NCBI GenBank assembly: GCA_003342895.1
Contig: PTFA01000005.1
Location: 5,175,909-5,239,908, forward strand
Direction of reading: 5' to 3'
DNA length: 64,000 nt
DNA from: Casuarius casuarius
Taxonomy: Eukaryota; Chordata; Aves; Casuariiformes; Casuariidae
In this document: positions 62,790 to 64,000 of the stretch, one piece after another
How the letters are laid out: every line of letters starts with the position of its first letter
Numbering within the stretch: position 1 is the first letter of the stretch
The notes under the pieces: generated by a model
What the model was told of the DNA's origin: nothing
What the model saw: the letters and a program-made list of their open reading frames with translations, nothing else
Database searches by the model: none
Program-made: the position numbers and the translations under genes

Positions 62790-64000
62790 GCTGTGATTTT
62801 CCACCCCAGATCATTTTCCCCCCCTTTTCTCTTTCTCACCACTAATGGCCTCTTTCAAGCTTGGAAACATTGCTGTTATAAAGCACTACCTAATGTAGCC
62901 TAAGACAGACTTCCCACCCTCCCTCCCTTTCCTCATCTCATCTGGTAGGTGCTTGTGACCCTGAGCATGGGTCACATTGGAAACATCTGTTCCTGCTCAG
63001 CTGAAGGGCTGAATGATCAAAACTACTTTCTGTGGCTTACAGAGCCATCAAATTTAAGCAGATAGGCGAAGCGGGCATATGCCTGAGCTTCCAGACCCAA
63101 CTGTGGGCCCACATCCACATCCTCCAGGAGACACTCAGCTGCAGCTTTCATTTAGTAAGAGGCACAGCTGCAAAGAGTAGCAAAACAAGGTCATTGGTGG
63201 CAGAAAGGCAAGGCCCTCTGATATCTGGCAACTCACATGTGAAAGAAGATGATCTCCAATTTTTAGGAAGCAAAAGACATGAGTAATCCCAGGAGAAAGG
63301 CCAAAGAAAGTGAATTACTGACTTTTTCTGCTAAGTCAGGACAGGCGCATAATCAGTATGTGATGAAAGCTTTCACAGCTGCTGTCTGTGCTGCCACTTT
63401 CTCCGAATAAACAAAGGCCTTTAACAATTAGGAAGCCAGGAGGTATGAACCCAGCATTTTCATAAACACAGGTCAGCTCCCCTCTCTCCTCTTCCTTCCA
63501 TCTCACTCCCAAAGTTAGTCATCATATTTTCTGTTTCAGTAGAGAGACAGCAGGAGCTATGAGAAGAGAGGAACCCCCACACAGGGGTTCAGCAGCTGTG
63601 GCTTTACTTGTATACTTGTACTTTTCTGTATTCACTTTGTATGGCTGTTTTATTTGAAGTCAGCACAAGATCAGGTACTAATATGAATGCCAAGCTAGAA
63701 AAAAAGGGAATTGGAAACATAAGCAGCTATTATATGAACAGGTTGAGGATATTTTCACATTCCTATCAGAGCTGATGATGGATTCTGTTACTTTCCTTTC
63801 TGTGGTAAGGAGATAGGGATAAGGAGAGAAAACAGTATTACCCAACCCAGGGATTAGGGGTGGTGTTTCTTTAAAATTCCCCATTACCTGATCTCTGGCA
63901 TTTTCCCCAGACACTTGAGGTGAAAACTGGGAGGAATGCATCGCTTCATCTGGAATAGACTGATTCTGGGTAACTACATATGAGGAAATTAAAAATAGTC
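62790..64000. other. Non-coding end of the window
   Basis: Plain sequence with a C/T-rich patch near 62.81-62.84 kb and short open frames. No gene, RNA or dated repeat recognised. Confidence 0.5.

Noticed and set aside
1..64000. tRNA, rRNA, CRISPR array or prokaryotic-type operon
   Set aside because: No tRNA B-box words in a cloverleaf context, no rRNA signature, no regularly spaced repeats, and no closely packed coding frames.

Overview
The window reads as vertebrate nuclear, non-coding DNA. It has moderate AT content, scattered homopolymer and short-period repeats, few CpGs, no operon-like packing and no long open reading frames. The recognisable interspersed repeats are decayed CR1 (chicken repeat 1) LINE copies, faint MIR/CORE-SINE relics and one well-preserved solo LTR. 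CR1 dominance with few young repeats points to a sauropsid. I think a bird is most likely, but a crocodilian or turtle is not excluded: the CR1 copies resemble the old CR1 group I know from turtles and crocodilians and lack the ATTCTATG-type 3' tail of young avian CR1. These family assignments are from memory; no database was searched.

Layout. About 80-1790 is a long 3' part of a CR1 on the minus strand. About 1.8-12.1 kb has no recognisable gene. Between 12 and 16.5 kb lie three MIR-like relics, a CR1 tail fragment and a small dyad-symmetric repeat. A second long CR1 (minus) occupies 25.9-27.0 kb, and a third, split one 30.6-31.7 kb. A 199-bp element with near-perfect inverted ends sits at 40.7-40.9 kb, next to a roughly 600-bp pyrimidine-rich tract (41.14-41.76 kb). 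A 681-bp solo LTR (plus strand) with an exact 5-bp target duplication lies at 43876-44556. The only segment I would defend as protein-coding is a 141-bp phase-symmetric exon candidate at 54719-54859 (plus). A CpG-enriched patch with RFX, CREB/ATF and CCAAT motifs lies at 58.65-58.97 kb, a 75-bp A-tract at 59287-59361, and a GC-rich patch with a CTCF-like core and a possible G-quadruplex at 62.53-62.72 kb.

How it fits together. I see no set of genes acting together. The window is best read as intergenic or long-intron sequence. The most testable points are whether the 141-bp exon belongs to a gene extending beyond the window, whether the LTR (TATA box, octamer, consensus 5' splice site, polyadenylation signal) drives a transcript toward it, and whether the 58.7-kb patch is a promoter. 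ORF lengths (longest 185 codons) are about what I would expect by chance in 64 kb of six-frame sequence. I found no rRNA, tRNA, CRISPR array or evidence of an undescribed system.
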